Positions 8,396 through 16,120 of a DNA stretch of 64,000 nucleotides are shown one piece after another. The notes under the pieces were generated by a model that did no database searches, was not told where the DNA came from, and saw only the letters and a program-made list of their open reading frames with translations. This DNA is from Succinivibrio dextrinosolvens (GTDB taxonomy: Bacteria > Pseudomonadota > Gammaproteobacteria > Enterobacterales > Succinivibrionaceae), in the NCBI RefSeq assembly GCF_011065405.1, contig NZ_CP047056.1, positions 1,262,747 to 1,326,746 of the forward strand, in the 5' to 3' direction. The position numbers and the translations under genes are program-made. Every line of letters starts with the position of its first letter. Position 1 is the first letter of the stretch.

Positions 8396-8728
8396 CTATT
8401 TAAAAATACTCGAAATAAATTTCTTAATTCCCTGTAATTTTAAAGAAGCAAGAGTTGCCTTGTCGTCTGCAAGTTCGCCTTCTTTATTTTCAATTTGAAT
8501 TTTTACAGCAAAAGCGTCCTTAAAAGCTTTTTCTGCGTTGCCAACCTTTGTAAAAGCATGGATTTCAAAATCATCGCTCTTTTTTTTAGGCTCTCCTGCT
8601 CTAATTGAAGCAAGGGTTGCATTATCTTTTGCAAAATTAACTCCATGATAAACACGAACTCCTACACCGAATTCGTCTTTAAACATTGACTTAAACTTAC
8701 CTACAGTCGTTCTACCGTTTACTTTCAT
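8396..8728 (-). CDS. Two-module small protein, copy 2 with C-terminal extension
   Basis: A 110-residue paralogue of the downstream neighbour, nearly identical through both modules (FKDEFGVGVRVYH with ATLASIR, then AFAVKIQIE with ATLASLK). It differs by a 13-residue C-terminal tail, LQGIKKFISSIFK, which would form a short basic amphipathic helix and might touch membrane or a partner. There is no signal peptide, so it is probably cytoplasmic. It lies 22 bases after the larger module protein and is probably in one operon with it. Confidence 0.8.
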   Translation of the reverse strand: MKVNGRTTVGKFKSMFKDEFGVGVRVYHGVNFAKDNATLASIRAGEPKKKSDDFEIHAFTKVGNAEKAFKDAFAVKIQIENKEGELADDKATLASLKLQGIKKFISSIFK

Positions 8729-8750
8729 AATTATCCAAAATAAACAAACG

Positions 8751-9482
8751 TTACTTACTCAAATCAGCTAATTTAAGATCATCTGAAACAGGTTCTTTAT
8801 TTTCTGCAATAAATTCAACACCAAGACCATATGTCTTACGGAAGTTAGCTTTAATCTTAGAAAGAGGCTCTGTAACCTTTAGAGCAACAATTCCATATTT
8901 CTTTGCTAGTTTTCCATCTTCAGAACAATCCTTTAAATTACCAGCAGGATCTGCAAATGCAGCCCATCTACCAGAACTAATTTTCCCAGTGCCAGATAAT
9001 TTGTAGACCTCTACTTTTGCTCCATAAGTTGACAAAAATGCATTTTTAAAAGCACCTACTGAAGTAGACTCTCTTAAAGGTACACACAGTGGCACAACAT
9101 CCGGCTGAGCCTCCTTTACCTGCTTTAAACTTAACTCGTTTCTAGCTAAATCCTTTACGTCAGGATTAAATATCTGAATACCTATACCGAGTTCATCTGC
9201 AAATCTTTTTTCTACATCACCAACTAATTCATCTTCTTTAATAAAGATTTTCTTAACCTTATTTACTTTCTGATCCTGTGATACATCAATAAGAACTTCA
9301 CCTTTGTCAGCAGGACGAGCTCCTGTAGATGTCAGAATTTTTCCATCATTTGTCAGTCTGTATACTTTTACAGGAACAGAAAAAACAGATAAAAAATTCT
9401 GTTCAAAATCTATTACCTTAGTGCCAGGAGCAACTTCCATCTCCAAATAGCCTCTAATTTTCTTAAAAAAACCGCCGAACAT
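8751..9482 (-). CDS. Four-module protein of the same family
   Basis: A 243-residue protein with four diverged copies of the module. The recognisable cores are FEQNFLSVFSVPVKVYR, VEKRFADELGIGIQIFN, FKNAFLSTYGAKVEVYK and IKANFRKTYGLGVEFIA. The N-terminal MFGGFFKKIRGYLE is hydrophobic and basic, like the tail of the 110-residue paralogue. First gene of the three-gene unit. The ATG is preceded by eight more A bases, with GGAG 13 bases upstream, an unusually long spacing; an internal ATG at 9440 is the alternative start. I do not know the function. Confidence 0.78.
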   Translation of the reverse strand: MFGGFFKKIRGYLEMEVAPGTKVIDFEQNFLSVFSVPVKVYRLTNDGKILTSTGARPADKGEVLIDVSQDQKVNKVKKIFIKEDELVGDVEKRFADELGIGIQIFNPDVKDLARNELSLKQVKEAQPDVVPLCVPLRESTSVGAFKNAFLSTYGAKVEVYKLSGTGKISSGRWAAFADPAGNLKDCSEDGKLAKKYGIVALKVTEPLSKIKANFRKTYGLGVEFIAENKEPVSDDLKLADLSK

Positions 9483-9562
9483 TTTTTTTTCGTCACTCCA
9501 TACCTAAAAAAAACTAATAATTCAATGAATTATCAAATCAACAAAAAAACAAAATTTAATAT

Positions 9563-9616
9563 ATTCTAATCACCAAAAATTACTACCCCCCCCCATTAAA
9601 TTGTGATTTAAATCAA
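9563..9616 (-). promoter_or_regulatory. Putative switchable promoter: -10 box, C9/G9 tract and CRP/FNR-like palindrome
   Basis: Read on the minus strand: a palindrome TTTGATTTAAATCACA (9603-9616 core; TGTGA-N6-TCAAA, one base from a CRP site and one from an FNR site), then a run of nine G (C9 at 9586-9594 on plus), then TAGAAT (9563-9568), a 5/6 match to a -10 box. The tract begins exactly where a -35 box should be at 17-base spacing. It serves the four-module protein gene. Homopolymer length changes would alter activator-to-promoter spacing. Confidence 0.45.
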
Positions 9617-9735
9617 ACTATATCGCCTTAAAATTTGCAAAGTATCAAATTTATTTCTTGCTATAAAAAAAAATGTTTCTTTTTCTTTTGAATTGTGTAT
9701 TTTTTTATTAGAGAAGAAAATTCAGAATTATTTTG

Positions 9736-9823
9736 AACTCACGATATGTTTTTACTGATCCTGTTTAACGTCACATTAAATTTATCGTTTATGTCAATTT
9801 CTGAAATGAGAAAGTTGAGTTAG
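9736..9823 (+). repeat. Repeat element copy A
   Basis: It shares an ordered series of motifs with 10176-10281: AACTCA, TTTACTG, GTTTAAC, CACATTAA, CGTTTA, and GAGAAAGTTGAG near the end (9808-9819). The left arm is degenerate in this copy. It lies upstream of the 70-residue protein gene. Confidence 0.5.
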
Positions 9824-9946
9824 TCTTGTAAGAATTGTTTTCTATGTTGGATTTTTATGACATTTAACGCGTTTTTATGTAGGAATAAAACTAATCTTCT
9901 ATTTATTTAGGCAAATAAATAACAATACGTAACAATGGAGACATAA

Positions 9947-10159
9947 ATGGATTTTGATACTTATAGATATTACAACTTCGAAGTAACTTACGAAGAGAAT
10001 GGTAGACAACATACTGAACATTACCGTATTAGAGCTCATGGAAAACCAGAGGCAACCAAATTAGCAAAAGAGAAAGCAGATGGAGGATGGTTTTCCTCTA
10101 GAGAAAAGATAAAGGTTAAATATCTTAATTATGAGGATGATTTCAGCGGAGTTGAATAG
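9947..10159 (+). CDS. Small hypothetical protein
   Basis: A 70-residue charged protein with no signal peptide or membrane segment, and I do not recognise it. The N-terminal half (YYNFEVTYEENGRQHTEHY) reads as a beta hairpin, and the middle (KPEATKLAKEKADGG) as a helix. GGAGAC sits just upstream of the ATG (spacing about 7), which supports translation. It is flanked on both sides by the paired repeat element, so it may have been inserted or copied with it. Confidence 0.65.
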   Translation: MDFDTYRYYNFEVTYEENGRQHTEHYRIRAHGKPEATKLAKEKADGGWFSSREKIKVKYLNYEDDFSGVE

Positions 10160-10175
10160 AAAAATAAACAGTTAA

Positions 10176-10281
10176 ATAACTCAACTTTCAGATTATAAGT
10201 CGAAATTCTTTTACTGCGTTTTAACACCACATTAACTTAACGTTTAACTCAGTTTATTACAAGGAGAAAGTTGAGAGTTAT
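10176..10281 (+). repeat. Repeat element copy B with terminal inverted arms
   Basis: The left end ATAACTCAACTTTC (10176-10189) is the inverse of the right end GAAAGTTGAG-AG-TTAT (10266-10281), apart from a two-base insertion. The interior shares GTTT(T)AAC, CACATTAA and AACGTTTAA motifs with copy A. It lies between the 70-residue gene and the K+ channel gene. Confidence 0.55.
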
Positions 10282-10517
10282 GAATAGGATTATTTCTTAT
10301 ATTTAATTCTTTTTTTTATAAGAATATACAGATTCTTTATAAAGCTGAAATAATCAGTTTATCTTTAATTTATATAGGCTAATATATATTATATTTTTTA
10401 TTGTAATAATATACACATAAAAAACCACTATTGATGATTATTGTTTTTTATGACATGAATGATATAAAAAGAAAATCGTTCCATTAGCTATTTTAGCAAT
10501 ATTTACTAAATAAGAAT

Positions 10518-11228
10518 ATGTTATATAAAAGAAAGCAGATTATAAATAAGGTAGATAGATTTCTTAATAACAGTAATACTGAGAAATTTATTATAGTCCT
10601 CATTCTACTCAACATAGTGTGTTATATACTTTCGACTGTTGATGAAATTGAATTCGTCACGGAATCATTCTTCTCATATTTTGATTTAGTGTGTGTCATT
10701 ATCTTTTCTATTGAATTTATTTTAAGAGTACTCTCATGTAAGTCTTTAAAGCAGTTATTCTCTCCTATGATGATTATTGATTTTATTGCAATTGCTCCTT
10801 TCTATTGTGGACAATTCTTTAATAACAGCACTGTATTTCTTCGCGTGGTTAGAATATCTAGACTTCTAAGGCTTGCTAAATTAGCTCGTTACTCAAGAGC
10901 TTTAAAAAACATACAGGTCGCCTTTAAACAAAAGAAAGAAGAATTAGTAATTACCCTCGCGTTCTTTTGTATTAGCGTAGTCATTTGCGGGATCCTAATG
11001 TACCTATTTGAACATAATGCTCAACCAAGTGTTTTTTCTTCAATTCCGAGAAGTTGTTATTTTGCAATTGTTACTTTTACCACTGTGGGTTATGGGGATT
11101 TTTCGCCAATCACAGAAGAAGGAAGATTTATTGCTTCTCTTATGGCTGTGTTAGGAGCTTGTATTCACGGTCTTGTTATTGGAGTAATAAGTACAGCAAT
11201 CAGTTCCGCATTAAAAGTTAGTAAATAA
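10518..11228 (+). CDS. Voltage-gated potassium channel
   Basis: A 236-residue six-helix channel. S4 has a regular arginine ladder (LRVVRISRLLRLAKLARYSR, about 108-127), and the K+ filter TTVGYGD is at 188-194. S5 lies near 144-163 and S6 near 203-228. There is no C-terminal ligand-binding or RCK domain, so gating is probably by voltage alone. No good ribosome-binding site precedes the ATG in this AT-rich leader. It shares an island with a BacNaV/CaV-type channel on the other strand. Confidence 0.93.
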   Translation: MLYKRKQIINKVDRFLNNSNTEKFIIVLILLNIVCYILSTVDEIEFVTESFFSYFDLVCVIIFSIEFILRVLSCKSLKQLFSPMMIIDFIAIAPFYCGQFFNNSTVFLRVVRISRLLRLAKLARYSRALKNIQVAFKQKKEELVITLAFFCISVVICGILMYLFEHNAQPSVFSSIPRSCYFAIVTFTTVGYGDFSPITEEGRFIASLMAVLGACIHGLVIGVISTAISSALKVSK

Positions 11229-11264
11229 TTTTTAAATATAATATAGAGTCTAGTCAGGTGCTTT

Positions 11265-11846
11265 ATGGATTTTCTAGAGAATCTTCACTATTCATTAGAT
11301 ACAAAAAGGATTTACATCGGAAATGACAAAGTTAGATTTATACTTGGTGAACCGGCTCCTGCCAATAATATTCTTGTAATTGGAGTAAATCCAAGTACAG
11401 CTGATGATAAAAAAGACGATCCAACAATTAGACGCGTAAGACAATTTATAAATTCTACAGGGGGTATTGATGGATGGATAATGGTTAATCCTTACCCTTA
11501 TAGAACAGCAAAAGTAAAAAAACTACCAGATAATTGTAATAATTATTTAGTAGAAGAAAATTTAAGAATCATTAACGAAATAACTAAAAAATATAATGTT
11601 AATTATGTTTGGGCAGGCTGGGGAAGTGGAATAGATCAAAAAGAGTATCTTTGGGAATGTTTATATCGTTTGATAAGATCTCTTCCTACCTCTTTAAAAT
11701 GGTTAAGTAGACCTGGTTTATCTAAGCAAGGAAATGTTATTCATCCATTTTGTCCTTTTGGCGAAGTAAAGTTAATTAGTTTTGATATTATTTCACACTT
11801 AAGAAACAAAGGATTTTCTGATGATCACATAGATATCATTAACTGA
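11265..11846 (+). CDS. DUF1643 family protein
   Basis: A 193-residue protein with the family signature: VIGVNPSTADDKKDDPTIRR near residues 44-63, followed by MVNPYPYRTA near 79 and YVWAGWGSG near 117. The biochemical function of DUF1643 is not known to me. It is often found in mobile or defence-rich regions. It lies 36 bases after the K+ channel gene on the same strand and may be co-transcribed with it. Codon usage is AT-rich, like the rest of the island. Confidence 0.85.
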   Translation: MDFLENLHYSLDTKRIYIGNDKVRFILGEPAPANNILVIGVNPSTADDKKDDPTIRRVRQFINSTGGIDGWIMVNPYPYRTAKVKKLPDNCNNYLVEENLRIINEITKKYNVNYVWAGWGSGIDQKEYLWECLYRLIRSLPTSLKWLSRPGLSKQGNVIHPFCPFGEVKLISFDIISHLRNKGFSDDHIDIIN

Positions 11847-11913
11847 ACATTTTACTCATAAAATATTGCGCTCCCCGGTACTTTCTTTTTATCAAAGTCT
11901 AACTTCTTATATA

Positions 11914-14526
11914 TCAGCCATAACGACCAGAACCTGTCTTTCTTACCAGAACAACAGAAAATGCCAGCATCAGAATACAGCCCACAATACTTAAGATATA
12001 TCTCCACATTGGCAGAGGTTTTGTGGCATTACTGTAGGTATTGATGAAATCACCTATATAACAGCCACGAGGAGAGCAGTTTACACTCCTTCCCATTTCT
12101 CCCTGCGTATACCACAGATGTTTAGGAAATTTGGTATAAGCCTGATATTTATCTAGTTTCTGATTAGCCTGTCTTACGAAAGTATTCATAAACTCAAGAA
12201 GAGCCTTAGGATCAGAAGAGAATCTCTTAATATCGTTATAAGAGATCCCCGGCTCAATGTTAACAACGCCATCAGGGGCAAACAGACTGCCTTCAAACTT
12301 TATATCATCAATGATCGTTCCGTCTCTAACCGCATCAAGACAGATTACAGATTTACTTGAGATAGAAGCCTTATCCTTAACAATGAAAGTCTGACTTTCT
12401 CCATTGGTCAGATCAAGCTGACCGCCTCTGCTAAGATCAAGAATCTCTACCACAGAATTATGGTTTCCCTTTGGAGAATCAATGAAAACAGAGGAATCCT
12501 TAATATAAAGACGGTTAAGATTGATTAAGCCGACAATATCGCTCACACCGCCGTAACTTAACAGATTGATGGTCTTACCGATGATATTACCTTTGATTTC
12601 GACATGGGATTTATTGTCAGCAATCAGATTATCAGATGAAAAATCCTTAGCTTTATTCTTTTTCTTAACGCCTAGATTAATGTTGGTTGCAAGTTTTTTA
12701 ATGAAGAAAGGAACATTAAGTTTATCTCCATAGGCTGCATCAAAATGAAGTTTTCCAGCAAGAAGCTTTGGATTATAGGCCTTTGAATAGAATGAATTAC
12801 CATCAGGAGATACATAATAATTCCACTTGGAAACTATATCACCATAAATCTTCGCCTTATTGGTGATATTTATATCTCCAACATGAGCAGTGTCATCAAT
12901 ATATATGGAGTATTTTCTGCCTGTAATCTTTCCTGAGATGTTCAGAGTCGATACCAGAGGTCCTCTGATATTGTTTGGAACATTGTAACTTTCAGCCTGG
13001 TCTTTAGGAATTTTTCTCTGAAGATAGTCATAGGTGCGAACCCTTCTATATGAGCCACGAAACTCCTTTAAATCTGACAGGACATTTGAACCAAAATCAA
13101 AGCGAAGAGCTGTTCCGTCAACACCATTAGCTTCAACTTCACCGCTGATATCTATAATATTGTTCCTTCCATATGTTACCGCGATACCGGTTGCTGACTC
13201 ACCATTTTCGATAATAGACGCTGATTTAGGAACAATAATCCTGTTTCTGGATCCGTCAATGCGTATACCAATACTTCCAAATCCCTGACTGGCAATAATT
13301 CCAGACTGAGTAACGTCATTGTAGCTACCATAGACATGAGTTGCAATTGAAAGAGGAACTATTGAAGCCTTATCCTGCTTGAATGTTCTGAACTCCCCAT
13401 TACTAGCTGTAAACGAGGAAGTAATATCGTATATTCCCCTGTTTTCCGGAGTTCCAGAGTTATAAATAGATGTACCAAAGAATTCGCTGGCATTGATGTT
13501 ATATCCAAGATCTCTGAACATCTCCAGTTCTGCTTGATTGTAAAAGCCGTAATTTATATAGGAAGAACCTGAAAGAAGAGTGTTACTTAGATTAAATTTT
13601 GGGAAGCCGCTCTTTGTAAAATGAATACTGAATCTATTCTTGGAGGAAAAATCACTCAGACTCTTTATCTTTTTTCCATTAGCTAAAAGTGACTCAGTGT
13701 TCTCTCCAACAAACTTGAAGTGACAGGTGGATATTGAATCATAGACACAGTTCTTCTGCATATCAGAGAATCTGGTATTTTCTGTTACAAAAGTATTATT
13801 ACCGGTCAGGTGGTAATCGAAAGTTGAGAGAGGAGAACTGAAACCAACCTGATTATGACTAGAGTACATGCCAATAAGAGAGGCAAAGGTTAAAAACAGT
13901 TTATGCGATAAAGATTCCTTAATACCATTTTCAGGAATCAGTCTAATTCTGTATTTAGAACTGAACAGACCAATGTCAGGATTGTAGTTAATCTCCACCA
14001 GACCGAAACTGTCACGGTTGTTAATTGCACAGATGTTTTTCAGGCTTGACTCAAAATAGCCCATTCCTGCACATAAATTTGAGGCATTATAATGCTGATC
14101 AAATGCTCTTGATGATCTGTCATTGTCCGTACTTGCGACAAAAGGTACGTTAAAAGACTGGTTGTCTGCAACATATCTTCTGAAAAGAAAGGAAAGAATA
14201 GAGGAGGCATTAACCCACGTCATTTTCGATGGAGAAAACTCCAGAGATCCTTTCTTAGAAGGAACTTTTATTCCTTTGGCACGTACAGTAAAAAGCTCTT
14301 TAATTTCATCATCATCAGTAACAACATATGGTCTGAAAAGAGAATTTCTACTTACAAAAATCTTGTCAGATTCTTTCAGATCAGAGAAAAGTCTGTGAAT
14401 ATCGTGGTGTTGGTAGTTTGTTGAAGTCTGTGAAGGATATGTTGAAGAGTCAGAACTAGCCATGGCCTGATGCTGATACATCAGACCACACATAACTATT
14501 GCTGTTACAGTTTTAGCATCAATCAC
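11914..14526 (-). CDS. Autotransporter-passenger-like surface protein without beta-barrel
   Basis: An 870-residue protein with an N-terminal signal-like segment ending ...QAMASSD and a C-terminal hydrophobic segment (about 841-861) followed by VRKTGSGRYG. The middle resembles passengers of large autotransporters: AELEMFRDLGYNI, then FFGTSIYNSG, then YGSYNDVTQSG, GIAVTYGRNN and TALRFDFGSN, which build beta-helix repeats. The roughly 280-residue outer-membrane barrel expected at the C-terminus is absent. Translation starts at GTG 14526, eight bases after the L,D-transpeptidase stop, so the two are coupled. Probably an envelope protein held by its C-terminal helix. Exact role unknown. Confidence 0.7.
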   Translation of the reverse strand: MIDAKTVTAIVMCGLMYQHQAMASSDSSTYPSQTSTNYQHHDIHRLFSDLKESDKIFVSRNSLFRPYVVTDDDEIKELFTVRAKGIKVPSKKGSLEFSPSKMTWVNASSILSFLFRRYVADNQSFNVPFVASTDNDRSSRAFDQHYNASNLCAGMGYFESSLKNICAINNRDSFGLVEINYNPDIGLFSSKYRIRLIPENGIKESLSHKLFLTFASLIGMYSSHNQVGFSSPLSTFDYHLTGNNTFVTENTRFSDMQKNCVYDSISTCHFKFVGENTESLLANGKKIKSLSDFSSKNRFSIHFTKSGFPKFNLSNTLLSGSSYINYGFYNQAELEMFRDLGYNINASEFFGTSIYNSGTPENRGIYDITSSFTASNGEFRTFKQDKASIVPLSIATHVYGSYNDVTQSGIIASQGFGSIGIRIDGSRNRIIVPKSASIIENGESATGIAVTYGRNNIIDISGEVEANGVDGTALRFDFGSNVLSDLKEFRGSYRRVRTYDYLQRKIPKDQAESYNVPNNIRGPLVSTLNISGKITGRKYSIYIDDTAHVGDINITNKAKIYGDIVSKWNYYVSPDGNSFYSKAYNPKLLAGKLHFDAAYGDKLNVPFFIKKLATNINLGVKKKNKAKDFSSDNLIADNKSHVEIKGNIIGKTINLLSYGGVSDIVGLINLNRLYIKDSSVFIDSPKGNHNSVVEILDLSRGGQLDLTNGESQTFIVKDKASISSKSVICLDAVRDGTIIDDIKFEGSLFAPDGVVNIEPGISYNDIKRFSSDPKALLEFMNTFVRQANQKLDKYQAYTKFPKHLWYTQGEMGRSVNCSPRGCYIGDFINTYSNATKPLPMWRYILSIVGCILMLAFSVVLVRKTGSGRYG

Positions 14527-14534
14527 GTAATTCT

Positions 14535-15449
14535 CTAGAATTCCACTGGATTTAGCAGAACCGGTCTTCCAGTTCGCTCATGAAGAGCACGCTGTAAAAT
14601 ATCCTGATTAATTCGAGGATCCTTAAAGAATTCTAGTTGAGACTTCGTAAATGAGAAAGGAACATTTGCATCAAAATTATCAAATTCAGACTGACTTCTC
14701 GATAATGGCTGATGAACTTCAATATAAAGATCACCGTTTGGTTCTTCAGCAGTCTTAATTGGTTCGTTGATAAACTGAACTCTGGTACCTACAGGAACCT
14801 TGTTGAACAGTTCCTCGTTATCCTCGTTACGAAGACGAACACATCCATGACTTACTCGAAGGCCAATACCAAAATCAGCATTTGTTCCATGAATAGCATA
14901 AAGCTTTCCTACGTACATAGCATACAGTCCCATTGGATTATCTGGACCAGCAGGAACTACAGGAGGAAGATACTCACCCTCGGCAGCATATTCTGCTCTC
15001 ATGGCTGCAGTTGGAGTCCAGGTAGGACCGGCCTTCTTACGCTCAACCTTAGTGGTCCAGGCTAAAGGTGTGCCCTTTCCAATCTGTCCGATACCGATTG
15101 GATAAACTTCAACTTTACCCTTGTTGTAATAATAGAGGCGCATTTCAGCGGAATTAACAATAATACCTTCATGAACAGTATCAGGAAGGATCAGTTTTGT
15201 AGGAATAACAAGATTAAGACCTTTCAGAGGAACAATAGGATCAACCTCCGGATTAGCCTCTATCATATTTGAAAGACCTAGATGATACTCAGCTGCTACA
15301 TATTCAAGAGTAGTAATACCGTTAGAATCGATCTGATAAATCTGCTCCTCTCCTACTACCCGATTACCATTTAGATTATAAACATTGGTTGCATTTGCAG
15401 CTGTAACAGAAGAAAGGAAAGCAAAAGCTAGAGCTAATTTCTTATACAT
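14535..15449 (-). CDS. L,D-transpeptidase (ErfK/YcfS/YkuD family)
   Basis: A 304-residue periplasmic enzyme. A signal peptide ([20 protein letters not shown]) is followed by a LysM-like segment (about 45-85) and a YkuD domain with the catalytic motif [10 protein letters not shown] (Cys near 204) and the upstream His in YAIHGTN. Family members make 3-3 cross-links or attach lipoproteins and outer-membrane proteins to peptidoglycan. It is the first gene of a two-gene unit with the passenger-like protein, so it might help anchor that protein; this is inference. Confidence 0.9.
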   Translation of the reverse strand: MYKKLALAFAFLSSVTAANATNVYNLNGNRVVGEEQIYQIDSNGITTLEYVAAEYHLGLSNMIEANPEVDPIVPLKGLNLVIPTKLILPDTVHEGIIVNSAEMRLYYYNKGKVEVYPIGIGQIGKGTPLAWTTKVERKKAGPTWTPTAAMRAEYAAEGEYLPPVVPAGPDNPMGLYAMYVGKLYAIHGTNADFGIGLRVSHGCVRLRNEDNEELFNKVPVGTRVQFINEPIKTAEEPNGDLYIEVHQPLSRSQSEFDNFDANVPFSFTKSQLEFFKDPRINQDILQRALHERTGRPVLLNPVEF

Positions 15450-15735
15450 GATTGTCTCATTAATATCTTGTTTAATATCCCAAGAAACAATATTCTGGGA
15501 CTAAAGCTTCACAAAAAATACACCAATAGATGTATGCACCAAAATCTGAAGCATTCAGGTACGTGATTATACTGTACCGGACTGTAATTTTATCACAGAT
15601 CAAATTATTGGAGTATTGTCAGAAGACTTCAAAGAATAGGTTTCTGAAAAAAAATTCGTTATAATCTATTCATTGATACCTTAAGTTAAGAAGTTATAAG
15701 AACCAGTCAATTTAGAAAGAATTTCTGTATATCAA

Positions 15736-15918
15736 ATGATTAACAAAGTCACCATCATAGAATTCGTAATCCTGGCACTATGGTTCTGGGCTTTCCTGTG
15801 GGCTTATACTCACTACAACTATAAGGTTAATCCTAAGACGAGATTCAAAAAAACATTCTACAGGGATCTGCTTTTGGCAATCACCCTTCTGCTACCTGTT
15901 ATTCTCATCCTCTTCTGA
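15736..15918 (+). CDS. Possible small membrane protein
   Basis: A 60-residue frame with two hydrophobic segments (about 7-26 and 44-60) separated by a basic loop (YNYKVNPKTRFKKTFYRD). The pattern suits a two-helix membrane protein. There is no clear ribosome-binding site before the ATG and I recognise no family, so it may be spurious. It is divergent from the L,D-transpeptidase and lies 200 bases upstream of leuS. Confidence 0.4.
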   Translation: MINKVTIIEFVILALWFWAFLWAYTHYNYKVNPKTRFKKTFYRDLLLAITLLLPVILILF

Positions 15919-16120
15919 CATCTGATTAAAATCATTGTAAGTCAGTATCCTTATACGCAAAGTAGTAAACAGACTGACAAATGACTAGCACCACATAGAC
16001 TTAATTTGATTTTTTTTCTAGTGCATACGTCAAAATATGGCTTAAATGTGGCAAAATATATGATTATTTTCAATTTGAATCGATTTGTTTAAACGAATTT
16101 TAACTTGGAGCACTTAGTCC

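Noticed and set aside
9603-9616. Calling the palindrome firmly a CRP or FNR site
   Set aside because: It is one mismatch from either consensus, so the regulator cannot be chosen from sequence alone.
9736-10281. Integron attC sites around a gene cassette
   Set aside because: The ends resemble attC core sites (ACTCAAC and GTTGAGT), but copy A lacks a matching left arm, the interiors do not form the long imperfect palindrome expected, and no integrase is in the window. Kept only as a repeat.
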